64,000 nucleotides of DNA from Bacteroidales bacterium (lineage in GTDB: Bacteria; Bacteroidota; Bacteroidia; Bacteroidales; UBA932): NCBI GenBank assembly GCA_024398125.1, contig JAKSJO010000010.1:1-64000 (forward strand), given 5' to 3'. A program made the position numbers and the translations under genes. Shown here one piece after another: positions 26,633 through 35,023 of the stretch; the first letter of the stretch is position 1; each line of letters begins with the position of its first letter. The notes beneath the pieces are model-generated. The model worked only from the letters and a program-made list of their open reading frames with translations. It was not told the origin of the DNA and ran no database searches.

Positions 26633-27262
26633 TTATTTTGTTCCGAAGATTCTGTCGCCGGCATCGCCGAGACCAGGGAGGATGTAAGCCCTGTCGTTGA
26701 GCTTCTCGTCAAGCGATGCAGTGAAGATGTCTACGTCAGGATGTGCTTCCTGGAGTGCGCGTACACCTTCCGGTGCAGCTACAAGGCACATGAGGCGGAT
26801 GTTGGTGCAGCCGCATTCCTTAAGTCTGGTGATGGCGTCGCTTGCGCTGCCGCCTGTCGCGAGCATAGGATCTGTGACGATGACTGTACGCTCCTGGATG
26901 TCCTCAGGCATCTTGAAATAGTAGAATACCGGCTTGCGGGTCTCCTCGTCGCGGTACAGTCCGATATGGCCGACCTTTGCGACAGGGATGAGGGTGAGCA
27001 GACCGTCCACCATGCCCAAGCCTGCGCGGAGGATAGGCACTACCGCCACTTTCTTGCCGAGGACCTGATATCCGTTCATCTTGCACATAGGTGTCTCGAT
27101 TTCTACGCTCTGAAGAGGGAAGTCGCGGGTGACTTCATATCCCATAAGCATGGAGATTTCCCTGAGGAGTTCTCTGAAGTCCTTTGAACCTGTCTCCTTG
27201 CTTCTCATGATCGTCAGCTTGTGCTGGATCATTGGATGGTTGATGATATGTAACTGGCTCAT
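26633..27262 (-). CDS. upp: Uracil phosphoribosyltransferase
   Basis: 209 aa. The PRPP-binding loop reads [10 protein letters not shown] (about residues 132-141), the substrate region [13 protein letters not shown] and the C-terminal [12 protein letters not shown] are the conserved UPRT blocks. It makes UMP from uracil and PRPP in pyrimidine salvage. Single gene on the minus strand, divergent from rpsO. Confidence 0.95.
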   Translation of the reverse strand: MSQLHIINHPMIQHKLTIMRSKETGSKDFRELLREISMLMGYEVTRDFPLQSVEIETPMCKMNGYQVLGKKVAVVPILRAGLGMVDGLLTLIPVAKVGHIGLYRDEETRKPVFYYFKMPEDIQERTVIVTDPMLATGGSASDAITRLKECGCTNIRLMCLVAAPEGVRALQEAHPDVDIFTASLDEKLNDRAYILPGLGDAGDRIFGTK

Positions 27263-27335
27263 GTTATTTGTGGTTAATCATTCCTTAATGTTCTCAAAGA
27301 TAATGATTTTTTGTTGTGGAATCCGAAAAAATGAG

Positions 27336-27343
27336 TAATTTTG
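27336..27343 (+). promoter_or_regulatory. -7 box of rpsO
   Basis: TAATTTTG fits the consensus exactly, with a T-rich TTTTTTGTTG stretch at the -33 distance (27307-27316). Predicted start near 27350; the 60-nt leader could carry the S15 autoregulatory structure, but none is recognised. Confidence 0.55.
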
Positions 27344-27409
27344 CACCGATTTACGCGAATAGTGTCAAATCGAAGTATTTTTAGTATTAACAACAAAAAC
27401 TTTTGCACG

Positions 27410-27685
27410 ATGGCTGAATATCTGATGCCTGAAAAGAAGCAAGAGATTTTCGCAAAGTACGGAAAGTCTAATAAGGACACCGGTTCTGCAGAGAGCCAGG
27501 TGGCACTGTTTTCCTACCGTATCCAGCATCTTACCGAGCATGTGAAGAAGAACAAGAAGGACGTGGTTACCCGTCGTTCACTTCTCCGCCTCGTTGGTAA
27601 GAGACGTCAGCTCCTGGACTACCTCCAGGCAGTTGATATCGAGAGATACAGAAAGATCGTCAAGGAGCTCGGTCTCCGTCGATAA
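27410..27685 (+). CDS. rpsO: 30S ribosomal protein S15
   Basis: 91 aa from the ATG at 27410 ([11 protein letters not shown]). An in-frame upstream start would add 23 residues unlike any S15 and would lie before the predicted transcription start. The conserved core ([24 protein letters not shown], split here only by length, and [18 protein letters not shown]) is complete. S15 binds 16S rRNA helix 22 early in 30S assembly. A terminator follows, separating it from pnp. Confidence 0.96.
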   Translation: MAEYLMPEKKQEIFAKYGKSNKDTGSAESQVALFSYRIQHLTEHVKKNKKDVVTRRSLLRLVGKRRQLLDYLQAVDIERYRKIVKELGLRR

Positions 27686-27704
27686 TCTAGATAGGAACTT
27701 GCAC

Positions 27705-27732
27705 GGGATGGTTTTCCGACCATCCCTTTTTT
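27705..27732 (+). terminator. Terminator of rpsO
   Basis: GGGATGGT (27705-27712) and ACCATCCC (27719-27726) form a perfect 8-bp stem around TTTCCG, followed by six T. Confidence 0.9.
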
Positions 27733-27866
27733 GTATTAAAACGTTTTCCGCCGGAAGGCGGCCGACATATCTCCGCTGCCCGATAAATTACGGTCTGCGT
27801 CGGGTGGATGTAGAAAATGATGTATAATGACTCCCAACGGGGGAGGCGGACCGAACACAAAAACTG
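27733..27866 (+). promoter_or_regulatory. pnp leader region
   Basis: 134 bp between the rpsO terminator and the pnp start. It contains a CCGCC-GGAA-GGCGG tetraloop hairpin near 27750-27763 and a possible CCCGA/TCGGG pairing further on. PNPase is known in enterobacteria to control its own mRNA through a leader stem; whether that holds here is inference. No clear promoter box was found. Confidence 0.35.
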
Positions 27867-30239
27867 ATGAACGTAATCAACAAGAAGATCGAACTTCCTG
27901 ATGGAAGAGTGATCGAGATCGAGACCGGCAAGCTCGCAAAGCAGGCAGCCGGCTCTGCTGTTGTCAAGATGGGTGGCACCATGCTTCTCGCTACCGTGAC
28001 CGCAGCGACTGAGGTCAAGGAGGGTACCGATTTCATGCCTCTGACCGTAGACTACAAGGAGAAATACTATTCTGCAGGCCGTTTCCCAGGCGGTTTCATG
28101 AAGAGAGAGGGCAAGTCAAGCGACTATGAGATTCTTATCTCACGTCTTATCGACCGCCCTATCCGCCCTCTCTGGCCAGATGATTTCCACCTCGAGGTAT
28201 TCGTCAATGTGACCCTTATCTCAGCAGAGAAGGACATCCAGCCTGATGCACTCGCAGGTCTTGCAGCATCATGCGCACTCGCAGCAAGTGACCTCCCATT
28301 CGGTGGCCCTATCTCTGAGGTTCGCGTAGGCCGCATCAACGGCGAGTACAAGATCAACCCTGCATTCTCCGAGATGGCAAACTGCGACCTCGACCTTATG
28401 GTTGCAGCTACCGAGGAGAACATCATGATGGTTGAGGGTGAGATGAACGAGGTAAGCGAGCACGACATGCTCGAGGCTATCAAGTTCGCACACGAAGAGA
28501 TCAAGAAGCACTGCCGCGTCCAGAAGGAGCTCATCGCAGAGCTCGGCAACGAGGTTAAGCGCGACTATCCACACGATGTAGAGGACGAGGAGCTTCGCAA
28601 GGCAGTTCACGAGTTCTGCTACGACAAGTGCTATGCACTCGCAACAGCTGCAAAGCCAAAGCACGAGCGTGCAGAGGGCTTCGAGGCCATCAAGGCTGAA
28701 TTCCTCGCTACCATCCCTGAGGAGGAGCTCGAGGAGAAGACCCCTCTCGTGAACAGATACTATCACGCAGAGGAGAAGGAGGCAATGCGCAACATGATCC
28801 TCGACGAGGGCAAGCGCCTCGACGGTCGTGTATGCGACGAGGTACGTCCTATCTGGTGCGAGGTTGACTACCTCCCATGCGCACACGGTTCAGCAATCTT
28901 CACCCGTGGTGAAACCCAGTCACTTGCTACCGTTACCCTCGGTACCAAGATGGATATGAAGGAGACCGACGAGGTTCTCATTCAGGATGACCAGCAGTTC
29001 GTCCTCCATTACAACTTCCCTCCATTCGCTACCGGCGAGGCTAAGCCACAGCGTGGTGTAGGCCGCCGCGAGATCGGACACGGAAACCTCGCGATGCGCG
29101 CTCTCAAGCCTGTCATCCCTATGGCACCTGAGAACCCATACGCAGTTCGCGTCGTATCGGATATCCTCGAGTCTAACGGCTCATCATCAATGGCATCAGT
29201 GTGCGGCGGCTGCCTCGCACTCATGGATGCAGGTGTGAAGATCACCAAGCCTGTTGCAGGTGTTGCAATGGGTCTCATCACCGACGCAGAGCGTCCTAAC
29301 GACCGTTACGCAATCCTTACCGATATCCTCGGTGACGAGGACCACCTCGGCGACATGGACTTCAAGGTAACCGGTACCAAGGACGGTATCACCGCAACCC
29401 AGATGGATATCAAGGTTGACGGTCTTTCATACGAGGTTCTCGAGAAGGCTCTCGAGCAGGCACGTCAGGGCCGTATGCACATCATGGGCGAGATGATGAA
29501 GACCATCGCCGAGCCACGTGAGGACTACAAGCCGTTCGTTCCACGCATCCAGTCATTCGAGGTTGCCAAGGAGTTCATCGGCGCGATCATCGGAAAGGGT
29601 GGCGAGACCATCCAGAAGATCCAGGCTCAGACCGGTGCAACAGTCAACATCGATGAGGTTGACGGCAAGGGTATCGTTGATATCGCTACCAACGACGCAG
29701 AGGCTATGAAGAAGGCATACGACTGGATCATGTCTATCTGCGCAGTTCCAGAGGCAGGCGAGACCTACCACGGAAAGGTTGTTTCTATCCTCGAGTTCGG
29801 TGCATTTGTTGAGATTCTCCCTGGTAAGGAAGGCCTCCTCCACGTATCTGAGATTGCATGGACCAAGACCGAGAAGGTTGAGGATGTGCTCAAGGTAGGT
29901 GACGAGGTTGATGTGAAGCTCCTCGAGATTGATGCAAAGACCGGCAAGATGCGTCTTTCAATGCGCGCTCTCATGGAGAAGCCAGAGGGCTATGTAGAGC
30001 CTGAGCGCCGTCCAAGAGGCGACCGTCCTGAGCGTGGTGAGCGTCGTGACGACCGTCGCGGTGGCGAGCGCAGAGGTGGTGACCGTCGTGATGACCGTCG
30101 TGGCGGCGAGCGTCGCGATGGCGAGCGCAGAGAGCGTCGTGACGACCATCGTGATGGCGAGCGTCACAGCTTCCGCAAGCCAGCTGCTCCAAAGGAGGCT
30201 CCAGCTGACGATATGCCAAAGCAGGAGGAGTTCTTTTAA
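27867..30239 (+). CDS. pnp: Polyribonucleotide nucleotidyltransferase
   Basis: 790 aa. Two RNase PH domains (about 5-225 and 310-540), then KH ([15 protein letters not shown]) and S1 ([18 protein letters not shown]) domains as in all PNPases. After about residue 705 there is an extra tail of about 70 residues made of Arg/Asp/Gly/Glu repeats ([13 protein letters not shown] type), ending in a short non-repetitive segment. The enzyme degrades RNA phosphorolytically. The tail is an addition seen in some Bacteroidota and may bind RNA. A UUCG-loop terminator follows. Confidence 0.96.
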   Translation: MNVINKKIELPDGRVIEIETGKLAKQAAGSAVVKMGGTMLLATVTAATEVKEGTDFMPLTVDYKEKYYSAGRFPGGFMKREGKSSDYEILISRLIDRPIRPLWPDDFHLEVFVNVTLISAEKDIQPDALAGLAASCALAASDLPFGGPISEVRVGRINGEYKINPAFSEMANCDLDLMVAATEENIMMVEGEMNEVSEHDMLEAIKFAHEEIKKHCRVQKELIAELGNEVKRDYPHDVEDEELRKAVHEFCYDKCYALATAAKPKHERAEGFEAIKAEFLATIPEEELEEKTPLVNRYYHAEEKEAMRNMILDEGKRLDGRVCDEVRPIWCEVDYLPCAHGSAIFTRGETQSLATVTLGTKMDMKETDEVLIQDDQQFVLHYNFPPFATGEAKPQRGVGRREIGHGNLAMRALKPVIPMAPENPYAVRVVSDILESNGSSSMASVCGGCLALMDAGVKITKPVAGVAMGLITDAERPNDRYAILTDILGDEDHLGDMDFKVTGTKDGITATQMDIKVDGLSYEVLEKALEQARQGRMHIMGEMMKTIAEPREDYKPFVPRIQSFEVAKEFIGAIIGKGGETIQKIQAQTGATVNIDEVDGKGIVDIATNDAEAMKKAYDWIMSICAVPEAGETYHGKVVSILEFGAFVEILPGKEGLLHVSEIAWTKTEKVEDVLKVGDEVDVKLLEIDAKTGKMRLSMRALMEKPEGYVEPERRPRGDRPERGERRDDRRGGERRGGDRRDDRRGGERRDGERRERRDDHRDGERHSFRKPAAPKEAPADDMPKQEEFF

Positions 30240-30302
30240 TAGCTCCCCGCTTCTAGACTGATCACTCAGCAGATTCAATCTGATCAATCCGCAATAATGA
30301 TA

Positions 30303-30330
30303 AAGGACGGCCTTCGGGTCGTCCTTATTT
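30303..30330 (+). terminator. Terminator of pnp
   Basis: AAGGACGGCC and GGTCGTCCTT form a 10-bp stem (one G-T pair) closed by a TTCG tetraloop and followed by ATTTGTTTT. Confidence 0.88.
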
Positions 30331-30331
30331 G

Positions 30332-30590
30332 TTTTGGCGGTCTGGAAGTGTCACATTTACTGGCGATTCCGTGCGACATCCCTGGGTCGAAGGAGGGTAA
30401 GTGACACGCATTTGCCCGTTTCCGTGCAATCTCCCTCCGAAATCATCCGTTTTGGCGGTCTGGGGAGGGGAAGTGTCACATATACTGGCGATTCCGTGCG
30501 ACATTCCCCGGTCGAAGGAGGGTAAGTGACACGTTTTTACTCGTTTCCGTGCAATCTCCCTCCGAAATCATCCGTTTTGGCGGTCTGGGA
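30332..30590. repeat. Tandem ~120-bp structured repeat, two copies plus a stub
   Basis: Copy A is 30332-30449, copy B 30450-30574, and a 16-bp stub of a third begins at 30575; each starts with TTTTGGCGGTCTGG. Each copy is itself a degenerate dimer: both halves contain AAGTG(T/A)CAC and a TTCCGTGC(G/A)A motif. GTGTCAC and GTGACAC within a copy are inverted to each other, and GGAGGG can pair with CCCTCC. No open frame spans the array. It fills most of the 479-bp gap after pnp; the rest (30591-30718) shows nothing recognisable. Confidence 0.8.
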
Positions 30591-30718
30591 AGGTAATGAT
30601 AGCGGTTTTGGAGCATGAGGAGACCGACTGCTGTGTCATAATGAAAAACCTTGCCAGTCTGTTAAAAAGTCTCATATGATTTCAAAACAGCTTCTAATAT
30701 TCGAATAGAAAGAGCGTA

Positions 30719-31183
30719 TTATTCATTTCTGGATAATAGAATAAAAGAAAGATGAGCAATCGCGCAAGAAACCAAGATGTACACAACAGTATTGTTTAAG
30801 CAATTGTCTTTCCCTATGGCAATTCTGTATGATGAAATTGACAAAAAGGCAAACATCGACATACACCACACCTTAAGAAATCTCGCTATGGATCTTGCCA
30901 GCAAGATTTTATCCTGTTCGGACATACTTCTACTTGCAAATGGAAGGTTAACAAAATTTGGGTATAACTGGCACAGTGAGATCAAAGAATAAAGCGCCAT
31001 ACCGATCAGAGCAAGATAAACAAATATCACTCGGGTTGACCAAATGTCTACACATCCGTTAGAATAGTGCTGAGGAACCTGTATGCCGGCAAGATCCCCA
31101 TATCTCATAATCGGATAAAACGAAAGCAAAAGAAAAACTGCAGCCAGAACTTCGGATATAATAGAAGCAAGCTTATCTCCCAT
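30719..31183 (-). CDS. Hypothetical membrane protein
   Basis: 154 aa with four hydrophobic segments (about 8-25, 50-70, 103-120 and 130-150) and no recognised domain. A short cytosolic loop with the segment MSEQDKILLARS lies between segments two and three. It is AT-richer than the core genes to its left, stands alone, and sits between the tandem repeat and the IS200 element. Function unknown. Confidence 0.6.
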   Translation of the reverse strand: MGDKLASIISEVLAAVFLLLSFYPIMRYGDLAGIQVPQHYSNGCVDIWSTRVIFVYLALIGMALYSLISLCQLYPNFVNLPFASRSMSEQDKILLARSIARFLKVWCMSMFAFLSISSYRIAIGKDNCLNNTVVYILVSCAIAHLSFILLSRNE

Positions 31184-31306
31184 GGCTATTATATTAACTC
31201 CATAATCAGGCGTAAAAATAACACATATATTCTGTTTTCATAATCAAGGGCCCTGACCATCGTGTCACTTTAGTCTATCAGGATTATGATTTCTTAATAA
31301 TTATTT

Positions 31307-31351
31307 AGCCGAGAAAACCCATAAGCTGAAGACTTATGGGTTTTCTCGGCT
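31307..31351 (-). mobile_element. Right-end hairpin of the IS200-type element
   Basis: A perfect 19-bp inverted repeat (31307-31325 with 31333-31351) with a 7-nt loop lies 26 bp after the tnpA stop on the minus strand. Read in tnpA orientation its inner part is CCCATAAG-TCTTCAG-CTTATGGG, almost the same as the hairpin behind tnpB at 34423-34445. IS200/IS605 transposases recognise such hairpins near the element ends. It may also act as a terminator. Confidence 0.7.
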
Positions 31352-31376
31352 GGCGTTTCTCTAGCGAAGATAACCA

Positions 31377-31772
31377 TTAACCTTGGTTCTCAATATATCT
31401 TCGTACTGTTTCCGGTGAAGCTTCTCCGATTGAGCATACGAAGAATCCGTCGCTCCAGAAAGTTCGTTCTTTCCAAAAGTGATGTCGTAGCCACTCTGGA
31501 TATCGTTTCCACAATTCATGTGTGCTGTCTTGTTTCAACCGTCGTACGATTGAAGTGACTGAGACATTTGGCGGATAGGATATCGGCATGTGAATATGGT
31601 CTTTGTCCGTTTCCATGACTTCAATAACGAAATCGGACACCTTCTCTATGTCAGAGAAGATGCCCTTGATGATTTGTTGCATGTCACCCTCAAGAAGACT
31701 CTTGCGATACTTGCAGACGAAGATGAGGTGGCATTTGAGGTAGAACTTATGTCGGTTTTGACATGTGTACAT
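31377..31772 (-). CDS. tnpA: IS200/IS605-family Y1 transposase TnpA
   Basis: 131 aa, full length for the family. The HUH motif reads His59-Ile-His61 in KDHIHMPI, and the catalytic tyrosine is Tyr126 in VRRYIENQ with the accompanying Gln130. FWKERTFWSDGFFVCSIGEAS is the usual segment before the tyrosine helix. It catalyses single-strand peel-and-paste transposition. Intact, with a possible left-end hairpin upstream and a right-end hairpin downstream, so potentially active. Confidence 0.93.
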   Translation of the reverse strand: MYTCQNRHKFYLKCHLIFVCKYRKSLLEGDMQQIIKGIFSDIEKVSDFVIEVMETDKDHIHMPISYPPNVSVTSIVRRLKQDSTHELWKRYPEWLRHHFWKERTFWSDGFFVCSIGEASPETVRRYIENQG

Positions 31773-31783
31773 CGTCCGATTTC

Positions 31784-31799
31784 ATTGAGAGCGCTCAAT
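31784..31799 (-). mobile_element. Probable left-end hairpin of the IS200-type element
   Basis: ATTGAG-AGCG-CTCAAT forms a 6-bp hairpin 12 bp upstream of the tnpA start codon, where IS200 elements carry their left-end structure. Its last base touches the stop codon of the upstream minus-strand gene, so the element lies directly against or slightly inside that gene's 3' end. The exact element boundary cannot be fixed. Confidence 0.5.
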
Positions 31800-32191
31800 C
31801 ATGCACTCCTGCTCCACTCATTGGTGTTTATGAGCGGCAGAGAGCCGAGGATGAAACTCGTCGCTGCCAGGAGAGTCAGGATAGTGTCTCTGTGATCAGT
31901 GTAGAACATGGTTAACTCCGGGAACCGGTTGCCCGTAAACACGAGATTCAGCAAAGCATTGTCAGCGGACGGATGGTACAGCACCAGCCCCATAAGGAAA
32001 CATCCTGCCAGCAGGCCGACGATGAAGCAGCAGGCCGAGACCATCCTGTGGAAGCGGTTCATCAGGTCCTGTTCAGGTTTCACCATGTCTATCACGTCCA
32101 TCTTGCCGGAAATCTCTGTCATGATGCGTTCAGCATTGACATCGGGCTTGAAACTCTTGAAGAGTTCATCTATTTCTCTGTCCTTATTCAT
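31799..32191 (-). CDS. Hypothetical membrane protein, possible anti-sigma factor
   Basis: 130 aa. A soluble N-terminal half of about 45 residues (KDREIDELFKSFKPDVNAERIM) is followed by two membrane segments (about 50-72 and 105-122). The gene overlaps the end of the ECF sigma gene by 8 bp, and the layout (cytosolic N-terminus, then membrane) fits an anti-sigma factor, though no known domain is recognised. The C-terminus NEWSRSA ends at the IS200 left end and may have been altered by the insertion. Confidence 0.6.
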   Translation of the reverse strand: MNKDREIDELFKSFKPDVNAERIMTEISGKMDVIDMVKPEQDLMNRFHRMVSACCFIVGLLAGCFLMGLVLYHPSADNALLNLVFTGNRFPELTMFYTDHRDTILTLLAATSFILGSLPLINTNEWSRSA

Positions 32192-32663
32192 CTTTCAATT
32201 TTTCTTTCAGGTGGTTCCTGCCTCTGCTCAGATAGGACTTGACCGTTCCTGTCGGCTTCCGCATGACTATCGCAATGTCAATTATCTTCATGTCTTCCAT
32301 ATAGAAGAGCAATAGCGCTGTCTTTTCGTCTAATGGAAGTCCCTCGATTGCTGAGTACAATCCCTCAAACTCGTTTCGGCCAGGTCTCTCTGTGCTCTCG
32401 ATATGGATTCCAGCCTCAAGCGGCACTGTGGGAAAGCTCTTTTTTCGCCTATGATCAATGAAACTGTTGTACGCGATTCTGTACAGCCATGTAGAGAACT
32501 TGAATCTTTCTACGTATCCTCTGTATGACAGGTAGGCTTTCAACGAGGTCTCTTGTGCAAGGTCCTCCGCTTCAGGATGATTGCCATCACAAAGAGCCAG
32601 GAGAAACTTCAGAAGTCCCTCCTGCTCCTTTTCCAGCAACTGTATGAATCGATCGCGAGTCAT
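32184..32663 (-). CDS. ECF-type RNA polymerase sigma factor
   Basis: 159 aa. Sigma region 2 shows EAEDLAQETSLKAYLS and FSTWLYRIAYNSFIDHRRKK; region 4 shows LPLDEKTALLLFYMEDMKIIDIA and the recognition helix TGTVKSYLSRGRNHLKEKL. It would redirect RNA polymerase to a specific promoter set. Its start abuts the stop of the upstream membrane protein, and the downstream gene overlaps it, making a three-gene operon. Confidence 0.9.
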   Translation of the reverse strand: MTRDRFIQLLEKEQEGLLKFLLALCDGNHPEAEDLAQETSLKAYLSYRGYVERFKFSTWLYRIAYNSFIDHRRKKSFPTVPLEAGIHIESTERPGRNEFEGLYSAIEGLPLDEKTALLLFYMEDMKIIDIAIVMRKPTGTVKSYLSRGRNHLKEKLKDE

Positions 32664-33059
32664 CTATTCCTGAAGCATCTTTTTCCCCTTGAAGTAGCCG
32701 AGAAGCAGCGATGCACCGATGCCAAGAATAACTACACATCCCGCTAACAGGCCTAAATTGAAACAGCCTTGGTTAACGCTGTCAATTATGGTGATGGCAA
32801 AGTTAATTACTGCATACAGGCTGACACCGGTTCCGCAGACAAGCAGCGCAAGAAGGATATACTTACTGACCAACTTGGACTGTTTATCCGAACGGAACAG
32901 TTCCGGGTCAATAGTCAGCCCCTTCTCTAAAGCGGACAATAGTAAGTTCGCCTTGAATTCTCTCTCTTTCTTCTTGAACCACATTACAATTGTAACGAAA
33001 CCAAGGATGAAAAGAATGACCAGAAGTAAGATCAACAGATTGTAAAGTTGATAATCCAT
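32664..33059 (-). CDS. Small membrane protein (DUF6249-like)
   Basis: 131 aa from the ATG at 33059; an in-frame TTG two codons earlier is less likely. Three hydrophobic segments lie at about 6-28, 70-92 and 100-122. The pattern of one N-terminal segment, a soluble linker (EREFKANLLLSALEKGLTIDPELF) and a hairpin of two segments resembles DUF6249 proteins that accompany sigma factors in Bacteroidota. Role unknown; it opens the sigma operon. Confidence 0.6.
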   Translation of the reverse strand: MDYQLYNLLILLLVILFILGFVTIVMWFKKKEREFKANLLLSALEKGLTIDPELFRSDKQSKLVSKYILLALLVCGTGVSLYAVINFAITIIDSVNQGCFNLGLLAGCVVILGIGASLLLGYFKGKKMLQE

Positions 33060-33083
33060 TTTCAATAATCGTTTTTAGTAATA

Positions 33084-33091
33084 CAAAGATA
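33084..33091 (-). promoter_or_regulatory. -7 box of the sigma-factor operon
   Basis: TATCTTTG on the minus strand matches TAnnTTTG; predicted start near 33077, 18 nt before the ATG at 33059. Confidence 0.55.
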
Positions 33092-33219
33092 ACTTATCAG
33101 AGGCGTCTCTGCTTATATAAACGAAAACTGAGTATGAAAGGTTGCAAGCATGGAATAATTCTGATGATAATTGTCTATTATCCTTGCCTATCTGGCTGAT
33201 TTTTTCGTATCTTTAAGTA

Positions 33220-34437
33220 ATGAAAACGGTGTATCGCACATACAAGTTCAGGATGTATCCGAACGCTGATCAGCGGCAGGTCCTTGCCCGCTACTTCGGC
33301 AGTGTGCGCTTCATCTACAACCATTACCTCGCGGAGAGAAAGAGGCAGTACGAAGAGACTGGTAAGAGTGACAACTATGCAAAACAGGCAAAGGATCTTG
33401 TCATCCTCAAGCGTACTGAAGGCTTCGAATGGCTGAAAGAAATCAACAGCCAGACTCTGCAGCAGACGCTGATGCATCTTGATGCCGCCTACAGGAACTT
33501 CTTCAATCATACGGCGGATTTTCCTAAGTTCAAGAGCAGGAAGAGAGGCGGCCGCTTCACTGTCCCGCAGTTCTGCTACATTGAGGACGGATATGTCCAT
33601 ATCCCGAAGTTCAAGGAAGGACTGAAGGTTAAGGAACATCGCAAGGTCAAGGGTGCGGTGAGGTCAATGACCATCAGCATCACCCCTACAGGAAAATATT
33701 ACGTAAGCATACTCACTGAAGAGCAGTACGAACCAATGCAGAGAACCAACGCATCGGTCGGGCTGGATATGGGCCTCAAGTCCCTTGTCACCACTTCCGA
33801 GGGGGAGACTTACGACAACTACAGATACACGAAGAAGTACGAGCAAAAGCTCACTATGGCCCAGAAGCATCTTTCAAGAAAGCAGAAGGACAGCAACTCA
33901 TGGGAGCGCCAGCGCCTGAAGGTCGCCAAAATCCATGAGACACTAGCGAACAGCCGCAAGGACTGGCAACACAGGGTCAGCGCGGATATCGTCAGCAGGT
34001 ACGACACGATCTGTGTCGAGGACCTTGGCGTAAAGAAGATGGAAGCAAAGACGTCAAAAGCCGGCAGGAAGAACCGCCTGAGCAAATCCATCAGCGATGC
34101 CGGATGGTCAAGTCTTGTCGCAATGATAGTGTACAAAGCAGAGATGAACGACAAGACAGTCGTCAAGGTGGACCGCTACTATCCGAGCAGCAAGACCTGC
34201 AGTGTCTGCGGCTGGAAGAACGAATCTCTGTCGCTTGCGGATCGAAGCTGGACTTGCCCGGAGTGCGGTACAAAGCATGACCGCGACGCGAATGCCGCGG
34301 TCAATATCTTAAGCGAAGGTCTTCGTGTATTGAGTAGTAAATTATCGGCGGGAACCGTCGATTACACTGGTGGAGGCAGTGTAAGACCTACTTCGGTGGG
34401 CAACTGCCGGCGAAGCCAGAAGCCCAAAAGTCTTTAG
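33220..34437 (+). CDS. tnpB: TnpB RNA-guided nuclease of an IS605-type element
   Basis: 405 aa and complete. RuvC residues are Asp183 in GLDMGLK, Glu267 in CVEDLG and Asp356 in HDRDANAA; the zinc finger is Cys327/Cys330 and Cys346/Cys349. The N-terminal helix-turn-helix-like part (KFRMYPNADQR ... FIYNHYL) is normal. TnpB uses an omegaRNA from its own 3' end to cut DNA next to a short target-adjacent motif. No tnpA is linked in the same element; the nearest is 1.4 kb away. A TATCTTTA box lies just before the start. Confidence 0.92.
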   Translation: MKTVYRTYKFRMYPNADQRQVLARYFGSVRFIYNHYLAERKRQYEETGKSDNYAKQAKDLVILKRTEGFEWLKEINSQTLQQTLMHLDAAYRNFFNHTADFPKFKSRKRGGRFTVPQFCYIEDGYVHIPKFKEGLKVKEHRKVKGAVRSMTISITPTGKYYVSILTEEQYEPMQRTNASVGLDMGLKSLVTTSEGETYDNYRYTKKYEQKLTMAQKHLSRKQKDSNSWERQRLKVAKIHETLANSRKDWQHRVSADIVSRYDTICVEDLGVKKMEAKTSKAGRKNRLSKSISDAGWSSLVAMIVYKAEMNDKTVVKVDRYYPSSKTCSVCGWKNESLSLADRSWTCPECGTKHDRDANAAVNILSEGLRVLSSKLSAGTVDYTGGGSVRPTSVGNCRRSQKPKSL

Positions 34438-34446
34438 CTTTTGGGT
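34375..34446 (+). ncRNA. omegaRNA (reRNA) 3' scaffold and right end of the tnpB element
   Basis: Overlapping the last 20 codons of tnpB, GGCAGT (34375-34380) pairs with ACTGCC (34403-34408) and encloses CCTAC-TTCG-GTGGG. Next comes CCCAAAAG-TCTTTAG-CTTTTGGG (34423-34445), the right-end hairpin. In known systems the omegaRNA ends with such a scaffold followed by about 16-20 nt of guide copied from flanking DNA, which here would be the tail of the lipoprotein gene starting near 34450. The 5' end of the RNA is not determined. Confidence 0.65.
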
Positions 34447-34449
34447 AGT

Positions 34450-34971
34450 TCACTTGTCATCAAAGCACTTCTCCAGGACTGAGTTCAGCTTCTTGACGGC
34501 ATCGATCTGGCTTTGGTTGATCTTGCTGACCTTGCTCGGATCCTGTAGATGGTCGGCGCCATACTCAAACTGCAGCAGGAATGGTAACTGTCCCTGTGCC
34601 ACAATGACAAATGTTTCTCTGTACGTTGCCGAAGAAAACCCACTAACCTGCATTGCCTCAAGAATCACTTCATCGTTGATATAGAATCTGAACATGATAT
34701 CCTTGTGCGTTTGAGTAAAATCTGCCTTTTTGCCGAACTGTATGGTCGCAAATCCACATGAGGATTTAATGTCTTCAGGTTGACTTATAACGACATAAGA
34801 GTCGATGCCCTCCAGAGTGAACGTCTCATTCAGATCATTTCCCGTTTCGTATTCCTTTCCCGTCACGACAATCTTGAAGTCAGGGGTGTCGTCCTTGCTG
34901 AACTTTTCGCAGCCAGGAAGCACCAGTACCGCAATTATTAATGCGAATGTAAGAGTGAGTAGCCTTTTCAT
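34450..34971 (-). CDS. Hypothetical lipoprotein
   Basis: 173 aa with a clear lipobox (LVLPGC, Cys21). The rest is beta-rich with alternating hydrophobic residues (FTLEGIDSYVVI, MFRFYINDEVILEA) and ends with a short helix SQIDAVKKLNSVLEK. No known domain. Its stop codon coincides with the right end of the tnpB element, so the last residues may be insertion-derived. Together with the next upstream lipoprotein gene it looks like part of an accessory secreted-protein set. Confidence 0.6.
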   Translation of the reverse strand: MKRLLTLTFALIIAVLVLPGCEKFSKDDTPDFKIVVTGKEYETGNDLNETFTLEGIDSYVVISQPEDIKSSCGFATIQFGKKADFTQTHKDIMFRFYINDEVILEAMQVSGFSSATYRETFVIVAQGQLPFLLQFEYGADHLQDPSKVSKINQSQIDAVKKLNSVLEKCFDDK

Positions 34972-35023
34972 AAAAGATAATTGTTATGGAGTAGATGCCT
35001 TTACATCAGAATGTGACAGATTT

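Noticed and set aside
30332-30590. Possible CRISPR array
   Set aside because: The units are ~120 bp, directly adjacent and internally dimeric, with no unique spacers and no cas genes nearby.
30777-30992. 71-codon plus-strand frame
   Set aside because: Lies antisense within the 154-aa membrane protein gene, which has a better hydrophobic pattern and coding bias.
33220-34437. Cas12-type effector
   Set aside because: Size (405 aa), IS605-type N-terminus and right-end hairpin identify it as transposon TnpB; no array or adaptation genes exist here.
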